NCBI RefSeq assembly: GCF_900638585.1
Contig: NZ_LR134523.1
Span: forward strand, 708,001 to 772,000
Direction: 5' to 3'
From: Aedoeadaptatus ivorii
Lineage (GTDB): Bacteria > Bacillota > Clostridia > Tissierellales > Peptoniphilaceae
Length of the DNA stretch: 64,000 nucleotides
The translations under genes were made by a program, and so were the position numbers. Positions 15,161 through 24,440 of this stretch are shown one piece after another. Below the pieces are notes generated by a model. That model was not told the origin of the DNA and ran no database searches. It was given only the letters and a program-made list of their open reading frames with translations. Every line of letters starts with the position of its first letter. Position 1 is the first letter of the stretch.

Positions 15161-16827
15161 TGTTTCTGCGTCTTCAGATCGACAATTTTGCCATTATCGA
15201 ACATTCCCGCATCGAATTTCAAGAAGGATTTTCGGTTCTTACCGGCGAGACGGGGGCGGGAAAGTCGATTATTATGGATGCCGTCGGCCTATTGCTCGGC
15301 GGCCGGGCACAAAAGCATATGATTCGAACGGGTGCCGATTCGGCTTCGATTCAGGGCGTTTTTTTTACGAAAAACGAGAAGGCGCTGAATTTTTTGCGTG
15401 CCTCGCATATTCCCTTCGAAGACGTCATTATCGTCGAGCGTACCCTTTACGAAGATCGCCCTTCGATCTCGGAGATCAACGGGAAAGTCGTCACCAATGC
15501 GGTCCTTCGGGAATTCGGTGCGACCATCGCCTTCTCTTCCTTTCAGGGCGAGACGGGACTACTGTTTAAGCCGCGCTACCAACTGGAAGTCCTGGACAAG
15601 TTCTGCGGCGGCGAGCAGGCCCGGGACCTGCGCCTTTTATCGGAGGTCTTGGCGAAGTTCAAAACGCTCGAAACATCGCTCAAGGAGGGAGAGAAGGACC
15701 CCGCGACGCTCGCACGCGAGAAAGATCTCTTGCGCTATCAAATCACCGAGATCTCGGATCTCGCTCTCGAAGAGAACGAAGACGAGGAATTGGAAGCGGA
15801 ATTTCGCGCGCAGAGCAATAGTTCTTTGATCGCAGATTCTTTTGCCGAAATGCGCGCCTTGGCCTATGAAGACGGCGGCATTCGCGATCTGATGGATCGC
15901 TTTGGCGCAGGGCTGGAACGCGTGCGGGAATACGACGAGCGCTATGGCGACCTGCAAGGGGAATTCGACGATATCCGCTACGGCTTTCAGGACATCGCCG
16001 CCCGCGTCCGGGACGCCGAAGGCCAAGCGGAAGAGGATCCCGAGCGTCTGGAAGAACTCAGAAATCGGCTCGACGAGATCAACCGCGCCAAGCGCAAATA
16101 CGGCAACTCCATCGAAGAGATATTCGCCTTTCTGGCACAGAGCAAAAAACGCATGCAAGAGCTCGACGCCTACGACGAATTGCGAGAAAATAGGATGAAA
16201 GAAGCCGAAGCCCTAAAAGAGGAAGCGGTAAAAATTTCGAAACAACTCCGCGCACGACGCTTAAAGATGGCAAAAGTGGTGGAGGCGCGGATGGAAGAAG
16301 AAATGGCCGATCTCGATATTCGCGGGGCAAAATTTCGGATCGATTTTTTCGAGACAGAGCTCTCGACTACGGGTCTGGACGGCATACGGTTTATGGCCGC
16401 CACCAACGAAGGCGAGTCCATGGAGCCGCTGGCGGATATCGCATCCGGCGGCGAAATGAGTCGGATTTTGTTGGCTTTTGTGGGTATTTTTACGGATATG
16501 GACGAAAGGGAAATCTTGATACTCGACGAGATCGACACCGGCATGAGCGGTAAGACCGCAAAAGTCGTGTCGAAAAAGATGGCCGAATTGGCGAAGAAAC
16601 GACAGCTTATCGTCGTCAGTCACTTACCGCAGGTCGTGGCCGGTGCGGACAATCAATACCGCATCCGAAAAATTACAGAAGACGGCCGGACGGTTTCGGT
16701 CGTAGAGAGCTTGGATTATAAAGAACGCATTGGCGCCCTGGCGATGATGATCAGCGGCGAAGATACGATGCAGACTAGAGAAACGGCCCGCGAAATGATG
16801 GAAGCCCGTATAAAGGAGGAGCAATGA
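15160..16827 (+). CDS. recN: DNA repair protein RecN
   Basis: The 555-residue SMC-like ATPase has Walker A TGETGAGKSI (about 30), long coiled coils (about 160-360), the ABC-type signature IASGGEMSRILLAF (about 427) and Walker B ILILDEIDTGMSG (about 450). It acts in double-strand-break repair. In spore-forming Firmicutes recN is followed by spoIVB-spo0A; here it overlaps a Nudix gene by 4 bp instead. Confidence 0.97.
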   Translation: MFLRLQIDNFAIIEHSRIEFQEGFSVLTGETGAGKSIIMDAVGLLLGGRAQKHMIRTGADSASIQGVFFTKNEKALNFLRASHIPFEDVIIVERTLYEDRPSISEINGKVVTNAVLREFGATIAFSSFQGETGLLFKPRYQLEVLDKFCGGEQARDLRLLSEVLAKFKTLETSLKEGEKDPATLAREKDLLRYQITEISDLALEENEDEELEAEFRAQSNSSLIADSFAEMRALAYEDGGIRDLMDRFGAGLERVREYDERYGDLQGEFDDIRYGFQDIAARVRDAEGQAEEDPERLEELRNRLDEINRAKRKYGNSIEEIFAFLAQSKKRMQELDAYDELRENRMKEAEALKEEAVKISKQLRARRLKMAKVVEARMEEEMADLDIRGAKFRIDFFETELSTTGLDGIRFMAATNEGESMEPLADIASGGEMSRILLAFVGIFTDMDEREILILDEIDTGMSGKTAKVVSKKMAELAKKRQLIVVSHLPQVVAGADNQYRIRKITEDGRTVSVVESLDYKERIGALAMMISGEDTMQTRETAREMMEARIKEEQ

Positions 16828-17375
16828 TTTCCGAAGAACGAGTCATACGGACAGAAAAAATTTACGAAGGCAAAGTCGTAACCCTTCGGTGCAGTACGGT
16901 AGAATTGGAAGGGCAGCGTTACGGCAAGCGCGAGATCGTAGAGCACGCCGGCGGCGCCTGTATGGTGGCGCTCTGCGAAGACGAAAAGATCCCCTTCGTA
17001 AAACAGTACCGGATCGCCGTAAAAAAAGAATTGCTGGAATTGCCCGCGGGCTTGATCGGTCACAACGAAAACCCTATGGACGCGGCGATTCGCGAGCTTT
17101 CGGAAGAGACGGGCTTAATCGCCGACTCTGCGGAGTTTTTGCTGGAGGCCTACACCTCTCCCGGATTTACCAATGAAAAGATCCACATTTTTTACTGTGA
17201 AAATCCGAAGCAAGGTGAAATGCACCTAGACGAGACCGAAGACCTGGAAGTGGTATATCTGGATCTCGACGAAGCCATGCGAAAAATCAAATTGGGAGAG
17301 ATTATAGACGCAAAAACCGTGATCGGCATCTGTTTTGTAAAGGAAATGAGAGAAAAACATGCAAAAAACGATTGA
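16824..17375 (+). CDS. Nudix hydrolase, ADP-ribose pyrophosphatase type (NudF-like)
   Basis: The 183-residue protein has a complete Nudix box (Gx5Ex7REUxEExGU) starting at the glycine of ELPAGLIG, near residue 75, and the SPGFTNEKIHIF segment typical of ADP-ribose pyrophosphatases. It hydrolyses nucleoside diphosphate derivatives such as ADP-ribose. It overlaps recN (4 bp) and punA (17 bp). The same nudF-punA/deoD-pdp order occurs in Bacillus and Clostridia. Confidence 0.92.
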   Translation: MISEERVIRTEKIYEGKVVTLRCSTVELEGQRYGKREIVEHAGGACMVALCEDEKIPFVKQYRIAVKKELLELPAGLIGHNENPMDAAIRELSEETGLIADSAEFLLEAYTSPGFTNEKIHIFYCENPKQGEMHLDETEDLEVVYLDLDEAMRKIKLGEIIDAKTVIGICFVKEMREKHAKND

Positions 17376-18156
17376 ATATATCCGTTCGAAAACCGACACA
17401 AACCCGCAGATCGGGATAATTTTGGGAAGCGGTTTGGGGGATTTCGCCGATACGCTCGAGGATGCGGTCCGCATTCCCTATGGCGAGATTTCGGGCTTTA
17501 CGGAATCGACGGTACAAGGGCATTCGGGCGAGTTGATTTTCGGCACCCTCTGTGGAAAAGAGATCGTCGCCATGAAAGGGCGCATTCACTTTTATGAGGG
17601 CGTCGATATCAAAGAGGTGGTGTTTCCCACCAAGATCCTATGCGAGCTCGGCGTGGAGGCGCTGATCGTTACCAATGCCGCCGGCGGGGTCAACGAAGAC
17701 TTTTCCCCCGGCGACTTGATGATTATACGCGATCACATCAATTTTAACGGAATGAATCCGTTGATCGGCCCCAATGACGGCAAGGGCGAGCGCTTCCCCG
17801 ATATGTCCTGCGCCTACGATACAAAACTTGCGGATTTGGTTGATACCATCGCGACGCGCGAAGGCATCGCCCATCAAAACGGGGTGTATCTCTATATGAC
17901 CGGACCCAGTTACGAGACGCCGGCGGAAGTCCGCATGGCGCGCTTACTCGGCGCCGACGCCGTGGGCATGAGCACGGTGCCGGAAGTGATTATCGCCCGG
18001 CACAGAGGCGTACGGGTAATGGGGATTTCCTGCATCACCAATATGGCGGCGGGTATTTTGGATCAACCCTTGGAGCACGAAGAGGTGATCGAGGTATCTG
18101 CCCGGGTCGCAGACGATTTTAAGAAATTGGTAACCATGGCGATCGAGGAGTTATAA
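17359..18156 (+). CDS. punA: Purine-nucleoside phosphorylase (trimeric, PunA type)
   Basis: The 265-residue enzyme shows ILGSGLGDF (phosphate loop, about 21), GHSGEL, KGRIHFYEG, VTNAAGGVN, the GPSYETPAE base-site loop and the SCITNMAAGI motif whose asparagine recognises 6-oxopurines. It phosphorolyses (deoxy)inosine and (deoxy)guanosine. It forms a nucleoside catabolism pair with pdp, which starts at the next base after its stop. No deoB (phosphopentomutase) is present here, although it often accompanies these genes. Confidence 0.95.
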   Translation: MQKTIEYIRSKTDTNPQIGIILGSGLGDFADTLEDAVRIPYGEISGFTESTVQGHSGELIFGTLCGKEIVAMKGRIHFYEGVDIKEVVFPTKILCELGVEALIVTNAAGGVNEDFSPGDLMIIRDHINFNGMNPLIGPNDGKGERFPDMSCAYDTKLADLVDTIATREGIAHQNGVYLYMTGPSYETPAEVRMARLLGADAVGMSTVPEVIIARHRGVRVMGISCITNMAAGILDQPLEHEEVIEVSARVADDFKKLVTMAIEEL

Positions 18157-19467
18157 ATGAGTATATTGGATGTAATTGAAAAGAAAAAACACGGCGTGCG
18201 CCTTACCGACGAAGAGATTCGAAAGACGATCGAAGACTATGTAGACGGCGCGGTCAAAGACTATCAGATGAGCGCGCTTTTGATGGCGATCTACTTTCAG
18301 GGAATGGACCGCCGCGAGACGTTTTCGCTGACCCGTTCCATGATCGACTCCGGCGATACGGTGGATCTAAACGCGATCGAAGGCCCCGTACTCGACAAGC
18401 ACTCCACCGGCGGGGTAGGGGATACGACGACGTTGATTATCGGCCCGCTCCTTTCCGCCTACGGCCTGCCCTTCGGCAAGATGAGCGGCAGGGGGCTCGG
18501 CCATACCGGCGGGACGTTGGATAAGCTCGAGGCCATTCCCGGGTTTTCGGTGAATCTTTCCGTCGAAGGCATTATCGAAGCCACCAACACAGCGGGCATC
18601 GCCGTGGCAGGGCAGACGGCGAATATCACCCCGGCGGACAAGAAGCTCTATGCCCTGCGCGATGCGACGGGCACGGTCGATGCAATCCCTCTTATCGCAT
18701 CGAGCATTATGAGTAAGAAGCTCGCGATCCTCGGTGACTGCCTGCTTTTGGACGTCAAGGTTGGCGACGGCGCCTTTATGAAGGACGAAAAAGAGGCGCA
18801 TGCCCTCGCCGATGTACTCGTAGATATCGGCGAGAACTTCGGCCGAAAGACCATCGCCGTACTCACGCGCATGGAAGAGCCCTTGGGCCGTGCCGTAGGA
18901 AACGGCATCGAAATCCGAGAAGCCATAGAGACCTTGCGGGGCGAAGGGCCAGAAGATCTAACAGAGCTTTGCCTGCATCTCGCCACCAAACTGATTCTCC
19001 TCGCCGAAGGCGGAGAAGAGGCGAAGATCCGTGCACGGCTCGAAAGCCTGCTGCACGACGGCACGGCGCTTCAAAAATTCCGCGATTTCGTGGAAAATCA
19101 GGGAGGCGACGGCCGCGTGGTCGAAGATTTTTCGATCTTGCCCCGGGCCCAAGAAACGCTCGAGGTGGTATCGGACCGTGCGGGGTATATTCAGGCGCTT
19201 CCGGCCTCGGAAATCGGGATCCTCTCCCGGGATTTGGGCGCAGGCAGAATCACCATGGAAGATGCGCTGGATCTCGGAAGCGGCATATATCTTACGAAGA
19301 AGGTCGGCGATGCCGTACGAGAAGGCGATGTGCTCGCCGTCTTATACGGAAAGCCGGGCGTCGATATGAAGGCCATCGAACAGAGGTATTTGAAGACGGT
19401 GCGGATCGGCGAGGAGAAGTCGAAAGCGCTGCCTTTGATTATCGACGAGGTCGTATATGGACATTAG
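18157..19467 (+). CDS. pdp: Pyrimidine-nucleoside phosphorylase
   Basis: The 436-residue protein shows the thymidine/pyrimidine phosphorylase signature: SALLMAIYFQGM (about 40), DKHSTGGVGDTT (phosphate site, about 82), SGRGLGHTGGTLDKLE (about 110) and the C-terminal PYNP domain ending at VVYGH. It converts uridine, thymidine and related nucleosides to base plus (deoxy)ribose-1-phosphate. It is directly behind punA. The stop lies inside the following protease gene (11-bp overlap). Confidence 0.96.
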   Translation: MSILDVIEKKKHGVRLTDEEIRKTIEDYVDGAVKDYQMSALLMAIYFQGMDRRETFSLTRSMIDSGDTVDLNAIEGPVLDKHSTGGVGDTTTLIIGPLLSAYGLPFGKMSGRGLGHTGGTLDKLEAIPGFSVNLSVEGIIEATNTAGIAVAGQTANITPADKKLYALRDATGTVDAIPLIASSIMSKKLAILGDCLLLDVKVGDGAFMKDEKEAHALADVLVDIGENFGRKTIAVLTRMEEPLGRAVGNGIEIREAIETLRGEGPEDLTELCLHLATKLILLAEGGEEAKIRARLESLLHDGTALQKFRDFVENQGGDGRVVEDFSILPRAQETLEVVSDRAGYIQALPASEIGILSRDLGAGRITMEDALDLGSGIYLTKKVGDAVREGDVLAVLYGKPGVDMKAIEQRYLKTVRIGEEKSKALPLIIDEVVYGH

Positions 19468-20077
19468 TGTTTGGATTTGGTCGATTCCCGCCCTCGTCAT
19501 CGCCATCGTCGGCCACGAGGTGGGACACGGGTATGTGTCTTATCTCTTGGGAGATGAGACGGCAAAACGCGACGGCCGGTTGAGTCTGAACCCGCTCGAT
19601 CACATCGACCCCATGGGCCTATTGTTTATGATCGTGTTTCGCTTCGGCTGGGCAAAGGCGGTCCCCATCAATCCTTCCCGATACAAAAACCGCAGACAGG
19701 GCATGATCCTGGTCTCTTTGGCGGGGGTCGGCGTAAACTTTGTCTTTGCCTTGATCAGTGCCGTATTTTTGTGGTGGACGTCCCGTGCGGGGTATGCGAT
19801 CAGCAATTTCTTCTTCCATTCCCTGTGGTACAACACCATGCTCGGCGTATTCAATCTGGTGCCCCTCCCGCCCCTAGACGGATCCAAAGTTTTGGCGTCG
19901 CTTTTGCCGCGGGATATGGAATACGCCTTTTACCGCTACGAGCGATACTTCTATATTTTGCTCTTTGTCGGGGTCATCACTGGCGTGATCTCTCGCGTCA
20001 TCGGGCCCATTATTTACGCCTTAATGGATGTATTTCTCCGCTTCGGGGAGAGTATCGGCAGTGTCTTTTTGTATTGA
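19457..20077 (+). CDS. Site-2 protease family (M50) membrane metalloprotease
   Basis: The 206-residue polytopic protein has the zinc motif HEVGH near residue 16-20 inside the first helix and a second metal-ligand motif in NLVPLPPLDG (about 133-142), with about five to six helices. This is the short YwhC-like branch without a PDZ domain. Its substrate is unknown. It overlaps pdp by 11 bp and contains the start of scpA, so all are co-transcribed. Confidence 0.9.
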   Translation: MDISVWIWSIPALVIAIVGHEVGHGYVSYLLGDETAKRDGRLSLNPLDHIDPMGLLFMIVFRFGWAKAVPINPSRYKNRRQGMILVSLAGVGVNFVFALISAVFLWWTSRAGYAISNFFFHSLWYNTMLGVFNLVPLPPLDGSKVLASLLPRDMEYAFYRYERYFYILLFVGVITGVISRVIGPIIYALMDVFLRFGESIGSVFLY

Positions 20078-20798
20078 GTACGGCTCCTTTTCGGGGCCCA
20101 TGGAAGTTTTGATCGAGCTGATTCGTAATCGCGAGATGAACATTTATGACATTCAAATCCATATTCTGGTCGACGATTTTATGGCGTATATCGACGGCAT
20201 GGACGGCTTGGATATGGAGTCGGTCGCCGATTTTCTCGCCATGGCTAGCTATTTGCTTGCGATCAAAAGTCGCATGCTCCTTCCCAAGCGCGTCGCCCCG
20301 AACGAAGCGGAAGAGGAGGAAGAAGACCCGAGAAAAGAGCTGGCGGAGAGGATCGTGGAGTATCAGAAGGTAAAGGCACAGGCGGAAGTGCTCGGGCGAA
20401 TGGCGGAGGCGGAAAGCGGTGCGATATACCGTAAGCAGGCGGACTTTTCGCGCTTCGATTCCAAGAATCTCTTAAAGGACGAAAGCAGCGACAAGCTGAT
20501 GGTCGCGTATCGAGAAGTGATGCGCCGATTTCGGGTGCACGAACGCGCCCAAAACGCCCTGGAGAAGATTCCGGCGGCGGAGTATAGCTTTCGCCAGGCG
20601 CGCCATAAGATCGCCGAAGCGTTCCGAAAGTGGCAAGAACCGCGATTTTTCGATATGGTAGAAGATGCACAGTCGAGGATCGAAGTGGTGACAATTTTTC
20701 TGACGATGTTAGAATTGATCAAAAACCAAAAGATCGTATGCACGCAGGCGGGTCGCGACATTATTCTTATGCGAAAGGAGACAGAACATGCATCCTAA
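20061..20798 (+). CDS. scpA: Segregation and condensation protein A
   Basis: ScpA is the kleisin of the SMC-ScpAB condensin that organises and segregates chromosomes. The family N-terminus (tyrosine, then FSGPMEVLIELI and MNIYDIQIHILVDDF) is seen here, as is the helical middle and a winged-helix C-terminus. I chose the GTG at 20061: GGGGAG at 20045-20050 is correctly spaced, and the family's conserved start follows at once. Earlier in-frame ATGs would add foreign sequence. It overlaps the protease gene by 17 bp and scpB by 11 bp. Confidence 0.93.
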   Translation: MSFCIEYGSFSGPMEVLIELIRNREMNIYDIQIHILVDDFMAYIDGMDGLDMESVADFLAMASYLLAIKSRMLLPKRVAPNEAEEEEEDPRKELAERIVEYQKVKAQAEVLGRMAEAESGAIYRKQADFSRFDSKNLLKDESSDKLMVAYREVMRRFRVHERAQNALEKIPAAEYSFRQARHKIAEAFRKWQEPRFFDMVEDAQSRIEVVTIFLTMLELIKNQKIVCTQAGRDIILMRKETEHAS

Positions 20799-21315
20799 GG
20801 CGAGACTGGAGGCCTTGCTGTTCGCCTGGGGCGATCCTCTGACCGAAGGCGAGATGGCCGATGCGCTTTCTTTAAGAAAAGAGGAAGTTCGGTCCCTTCT
20901 CGGCGAATACGCGCGAGAGTTGGAAGCAGAAGAAAGCGGACTGCGTCTGGTTCGTACCGAAAATAGCTACCAGCTCTCCACAAAGCCGCAACTGTTTTCG
21001 GAGATCTCCGATTACGCGCAAAAGACGCGAGAAAAACACCTCACCAATGCGGCGCTCGAGACGCTTTCGATCGTCGCCTATCGCCAACCCGTCTTAAAGG
21101 CTGAGATCGAGGAGATTCGCGGCGTTCGCTGCGATCAGGTGCTGAAGAACTTGCAGGAGGCGGATCTGGTGCGGATACTGGGAAAGCGAGAGATCGTCGG
21201 CAGGCCCAATGTGTACGGCACCACCGAGTTTTTTCTGAAAAAATTCGGCCTCGAGAGTTTGGAAGATCTGCCGAAAGAAGGCACAGAAGAACAGAATTTC
21301 CTGGGGGAAGTATGA
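20788..21315 (+). CDS. scpB: Segregation and condensation protein B
   Basis: The 175-residue protein has two winged-helix domains. The characteristic ALETLSIVAYRQPVLKAEIEEIRG segment is in the second (from about residue 88), followed by GRPNVYGTTEFFLKKFGL. It binds ScpA in the SMC complex. In Bacillus the next genes are dacB-spmA-spmB; here rluB follows with a 4-bp overlap. Confidence 0.95.
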   Translation: MHPKARLEALLFAWGDPLTEGEMADALSLRKEEVRSLLGEYARELEAEESGLRLVRTENSYQLSTKPQLFSEISDYAQKTREKHLTNAALETLSIVAYRQPVLKAEIEEIRGVRCDQVLKNLQEADLVRILGKREIVGRPNVYGTTEFFLKKFGLESLEDLPKEGTEEQNFLGEV

Positions 21316-22022
21316 GATTACAGAAGTTTATGGCCTATGCCGGCGTGGACAGTCGCAGAAATTGCGAGGAAATCATCGCGGCGGGCAGGGTCAGCGTCAA
21401 CGGAACGATTGTCGACACCCAAGGCCACCAAGTGGAGCCGGGCGATATTGTGCGGATAGACGGAAAGCGCATATTTTTGCCGAGTGCCCATACCTATGTG
21501 CTGCTCAACAAACCCCGCGGTGTGGTTTCGACCGTTAAGGACAACAAAGGAAGAAAGACCGTATTGGATATTGTAGAAGGATTCGGCAATGCGCGTTTGT
21601 ATCCCGTCGGCCGCTTAGACATGGACTCCTCGGGATTGTTGCTCTTAACCGACGACGGCACCTTGACCCAGCGTCTTTTGCACCCGAAATACGGCATCAA
21701 AAAGACCTATTTGGTTACCGTGCGGGGAAAGATCGACGAAAAGACGGCGCATACCCTTTCTGCGGGCGTTACGCTTTCCGACGGACCGACCGCGCCGGCA
21801 GAATTCGTCATTTTGGAAGATCGTGGCGAAAAGACGCGGCTGAAGGTCACCATCTCCGAGGGAAGAAACCGCCAAATTCGCCGCATGTTTGAAGCGGTGG
21901 GTGCGGAAGTCGTCACCCTGGAGCGCACAGAATTCGGGCCCTTGCGTTTGGGGCGCTTGGGCAAGGGAGAATACCGGCCCTTAAAGCGGCATGAAGTGGA
22001 GAAGCTGAAAGCATGGCGCTAG
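21312..22022 (+). CDS. rluB: 23S rRNA pseudouridine synthase RluB-type
   Basis: The 236-residue protein has an N-terminal S4 domain (RLQKFMAYAGVDSRR) and a RsuA/RluB catalytic domain with catalytic aspartate in PVGRLDMDSSGLLLL (about 97) and the GRNRQIRRM motif (about 185). It modifies uridine in the large-subunit rRNA near the peptidyl transferase centre. RluB, RluE and RsuA are related; the position after scpB favours RluB. Confidence 0.92.
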   Translation: MRLQKFMAYAGVDSRRNCEEIIAAGRVSVNGTIVDTQGHQVEPGDIVRIDGKRIFLPSAHTYVLLNKPRGVVSTVKDNKGRKTVLDIVEGFGNARLYPVGRLDMDSSGLLLLTDDGTLTQRLLHPKYGIKKTYLVTVRGKIDEKTAHTLSAGVTLSDGPTAPAEFVILEDRGEKTRLKVTISEGRNRQIRRMFEAVGAEVVTLERTEFGPLRLGRLGKGEYRPLKRHEVEKLKAWR

Positions 22023-22570
22023 TTCCTTCGGGCGCGGTGGCGTGGTCCCATTTTTTTCTCGAGACGTTTTTGCGACCCGAGCATATTGTGGCGGACCTTA
22101 CCGCCGGAAACGGAAAAGATACCGTCTTTTGCGCGGCGCGGGCAAAAAAAGTCTTCGCCTTCGACATCCAAGAGCAGGCGCTCGAGAAAACCGCCGACAG
22201 ATTGGAGAAGGCGGGGATTTTGAATGCGGAATTGATCTTGGATTCTCACGCGCAGATCGAGGCGCATTTGCAGATCGAAGATATCGATGTATTTGTCATG
22301 AATTTGGGGTATCTGCCTGGCGGCGACAAGGCGATCACCACGATGTGGAAAAGCACGAAGCGCGCCCTATCCGTCGTGACGAAAAAGATGAAGCCGAAGG
22401 CCATCATCAGTCTTTGCGTATACCCCGGACACGAAGAGGGGAAGAGAGAATACGAGGGAACCTACGCGTTTTTGCGCGGTCTTTCCCAACAGAAATTTCA
22501 CATCAGCTGCGTGGGCTTTCCCAATCAGGCAAACGACCCGCCGCAGTGGATTTTGATCGAGAGGTATTAA
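22013..22570 (+). CDS. mnmM: tRNA (mnm5s2U34)-methyltransferase MnmM (YtqB family)
   Basis: The 185-residue Rossmann methyltransferase has SAM motif I DLTAGNGKDT (about 29) and the family-specific VMNLGYLPGGDKAITT (about 94). YtqB/MnmM adds the methyl group to nm5s2U at the wobble position of tRNAs in Gram-positive bacteria. It overlaps rluB by 10 bp and ends in a TAATGTG arrangement whose GTG begins the next gene. Confidence 0.9.
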   Translation: MALVPSGAVAWSHFFLETFLRPEHIVADLTAGNGKDTVFCAARAKKVFAFDIQEQALEKTADRLEKAGILNAELILDSHAQIEAHLQIEDIDVFVMNLGYLPGGDKAITTMWKSTKRALSVVTKKMKPKAIISLCVYPGHEEGKREYEGTYAFLRGLSQQKFHISCVGFPNQANDPPQWILIERY

Positions 22571-22571
22571 T

Positions 22572-23783
22572 GTGATCGTCGTCGTAGGAGCGGGTCCCGC
22601 TGGGATGATGGCCGCCATCGCCGCATCGGGCCGTGAACCGGTGCTCTTATTGGATCGAAATGAGAAGGTAGGAAAGAAGCTGTTTATTACGGGGAAAGGC
22701 CGTTGCAATCTGTGCAACGACTGTGCGGATGCGCTATTTTTTGAGCGATTGCACAGAAACGCGTCTTTTATGTATTCGTCGTATTACGGCTTTTCTACAT
22801 ATGCGCTACAGAGTTTTTTTACCGAAAGAAAGGTGCCGCTTAAAGTGGAAAGGGGCGAACGCGTTTTTCCCGTATCCGACAAATCGTCGGATATCATTCG
22901 CTGTCTAGAGCGGGAAATAGAGAAGCGCTCGGTGGAAGTACGGCTCCACTGTGCCGTCACAGATATACAGCCCGACGGCCCAAAATTTATCGTTCAGACC
23001 GAGCAAGGCGCAATCTCTGCCGATAAAGTGATCCTCGCCACCGGCGGCATGACCTATCCCAAGACGGGGTCCAGAGGCGACGGCTACGAATTTGCAAAAA
23101 AGCTCGGCCACAGTGTGATCGCCCCGTTGCCGGGCCTGGTGGGCCTGCGAACCGAACATGCCGATCGCGAATCGCTCACGGGTTTGTCGCTAAAAAACGT
23201 GCGGCTTTATGCCGAGGCGGAGGGGCGTATATTTGAAGAATTCGGGGAAATGCTGTTTACCCATTACGGCATCAGCGGGCCGATTGTCCTAAGCCTCTCG
23301 TCCAAAATCAACCGGTTGCCTGGGGTGCGTCTGTATTTTGATCTGAAACCGTCGCTTTCCGAGCAGACTTTAGATGCGCGCATACTCCGAGAGATCGCGG
23401 GGGCACCGAATAAGGAGGCGGCGACGCTCCTTGCCACCATGCTGCCCAAGGCGCTGGTGGATCCGATGCTTGCACATACCGGTATCGATCGCCACTTACC
23501 GTCGCATCAAATTACAAGAGAAATGCGCGCGCGGATCCTCCATTTCTTGAAGGCATATCCACTGGAATACCGCGGCCTATTCGATGCCGATACGGGGATC
23601 GTGACCACCGGGGGCGTAGAGGTACGGGAGGTCGATCCGTCGACAATGGAATCCAAACGCCACCGGGGATTGTATTTTGCCGGCGAGTTGTTGGATGTCG
23701 ACGGCCCCACCGGCGGGTACAATCTACAGATCGCGTTTTCGACGGGCCATCTCGCGGGAACGAGCGCAGCACAGGAGGTATAA
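22572..23783 (+). CDS. NAD(P)/FAD-dependent oxidoreductase, HI0933/BaiN family
   Basis: The 403-residue flavoprotein begins with VVVGAGPAGMMAA (dinucleotide site), then GKKLFITGKGRCNLCN, ATGGMTYPKTGSRGDG (about 157) and a C-terminal FAGELLDVDGPTGGYNLQIAFSTG that completes the FAD site. HI0933/BaiN-like proteins are flavoproteins of poorly defined function; BaiN was linked to bile-acid metabolism but most relatives are not. The start is GTG at 22572, as the nearby ATG (22570) is out of frame and runs straight into TGA. Confidence 0.9.
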   Translation: MIVVVGAGPAGMMAAIAASGREPVLLLDRNEKVGKKLFITGKGRCNLCNDCADALFFERLHRNASFMYSSYYGFSTYALQSFFTERKVPLKVERGERVFPVSDKSSDIIRCLEREIEKRSVEVRLHCAVTDIQPDGPKFIVQTEQGAISADKVILATGGMTYPKTGSRGDGYEFAKKLGHSVIAPLPGLVGLRTEHADRESLTGLSLKNVRLYAEAEGRIFEEFGEMLFTHYGISGPIVLSLSSKINRLPGVRLYFDLKPSLSEQTLDARILREIAGAPNKEAATLLATMLPKALVDPMLAHTGIDRHLPSHQITREMRARILHFLKAYPLEYRGLFDADTGIVTTGGVEVREVDPSTMESKRHRGLYFAGELLDVDGPTGGYNLQIAFSTGHLAGTSAAQEV

Positions 23784-24440
23784 ATGAAGATCAACATTGC
23801 CATAGACGGACCTTCGGGCGCGGGCAAAAGCGCCATCGCCAAGGCGCTGGCGGCGCGCCTGGGCTACGAATATATCGACACCGGATCGCTCTACCGCTCC
23901 ATCGCCTATATCGCCGATCGGGCGCATACGACGGAGGATATCGAGGCACTGATCCAAGTCCTTGAGGAACACGAAATCGACTACCGCGCGGGAAGCGCGT
24001 ACGTCGACGGACGCGCCGTCGGCGATGAGATTCGAACCGAGCGCATCTCATCGCTTACCTCCACGCTGTCGAAAGAGCCGGAAGTGCGCGCGTATCTGTT
24101 GGCGCTGCAGCGCCGTTTGGCGAATCGCGGCGGTACGGTTATGGAAGGCAGGGATATCGGAACGGTCGTGCTTCCGGATGCCGAACTCAAGTTCTTTTTG
24201 ACGGCGACCGAAGAAGAACGCGCAAGACGCAGGTATCTGCAGCGCAAGGAATCGGGGGAATCGGTTTCTATGGAAAAAATTCGCGCGGACCTGCACAACA
24301 GAGATCTTCAAGATTCGGCGCGCGCCGTGGCGCCCTTGGTACAGGCGGAGGATGCGATTCTCGTCGATTCCACTTCGCTTTCGCCCGAAGAGGTCGTAGA
24401 GCGAATGGCGACCTATGCGGAGGATGCGGATGTTTTATAA
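23784..24440 (+). CDS. cmk: Cytidylate kinase
   Basis: The 218-residue P-loop kinase shows AIDGPSGAGKSAIAK (about 6-20), YIDTGSLYRSIAY, the GRDIGTVVLPDA segment (about 121) and the RRYLQRK lid. It phosphorylates CMP/dCMP to the diphosphates. The following cmk-plsC-ispH-rpsA order is classical for Clostridia. The final codons overlap plsC. Confidence 0.96.
   Translation: MKINIAIDGPSGAGKSAIAKALAARLGYEYIDTGSLYRSIAYIADRAHTTEDIEALIQVLEEHEIDYRAGSAYVDGRAVGDEIRTERISSLTSTLSKEPEVRAYLLALQRRLANRGGTVMEGRDIGTVVLPDAELKFFLTATEEERARRRYLQRKESGESVSMEKIRADLHNRDLQDSARAVAPLVQAEDAILVDSTSLSPEEVVERMATYAEDADVL

Noticed and set aside
15135-15569. Plus-strand 144-codon frame across the tlyA/recN junction
   Set aside because: It is out of frame with both real genes, with composition of a shifted frame (Arg/Gly rich).
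17359-17375. Nudix/punA overlap read as a frameshifted fusion
   Set aside because: Both proteins are complete with normal ends; a 17-bp overlap is consistent with coupling in this compact run.
20028-20060. Longer scpA start at ATG 20028
   Set aside because: The extra residues do not look like ScpA, and a Shine-Dalgarno correctly placed for GTG 20061 exists.
22570-22575. ATG 22570 as start of the HI0933-type flavoprotein
   Set aside because: It is out of frame and followed at once by TGA; GTG 22572 gives the family N-terminus.
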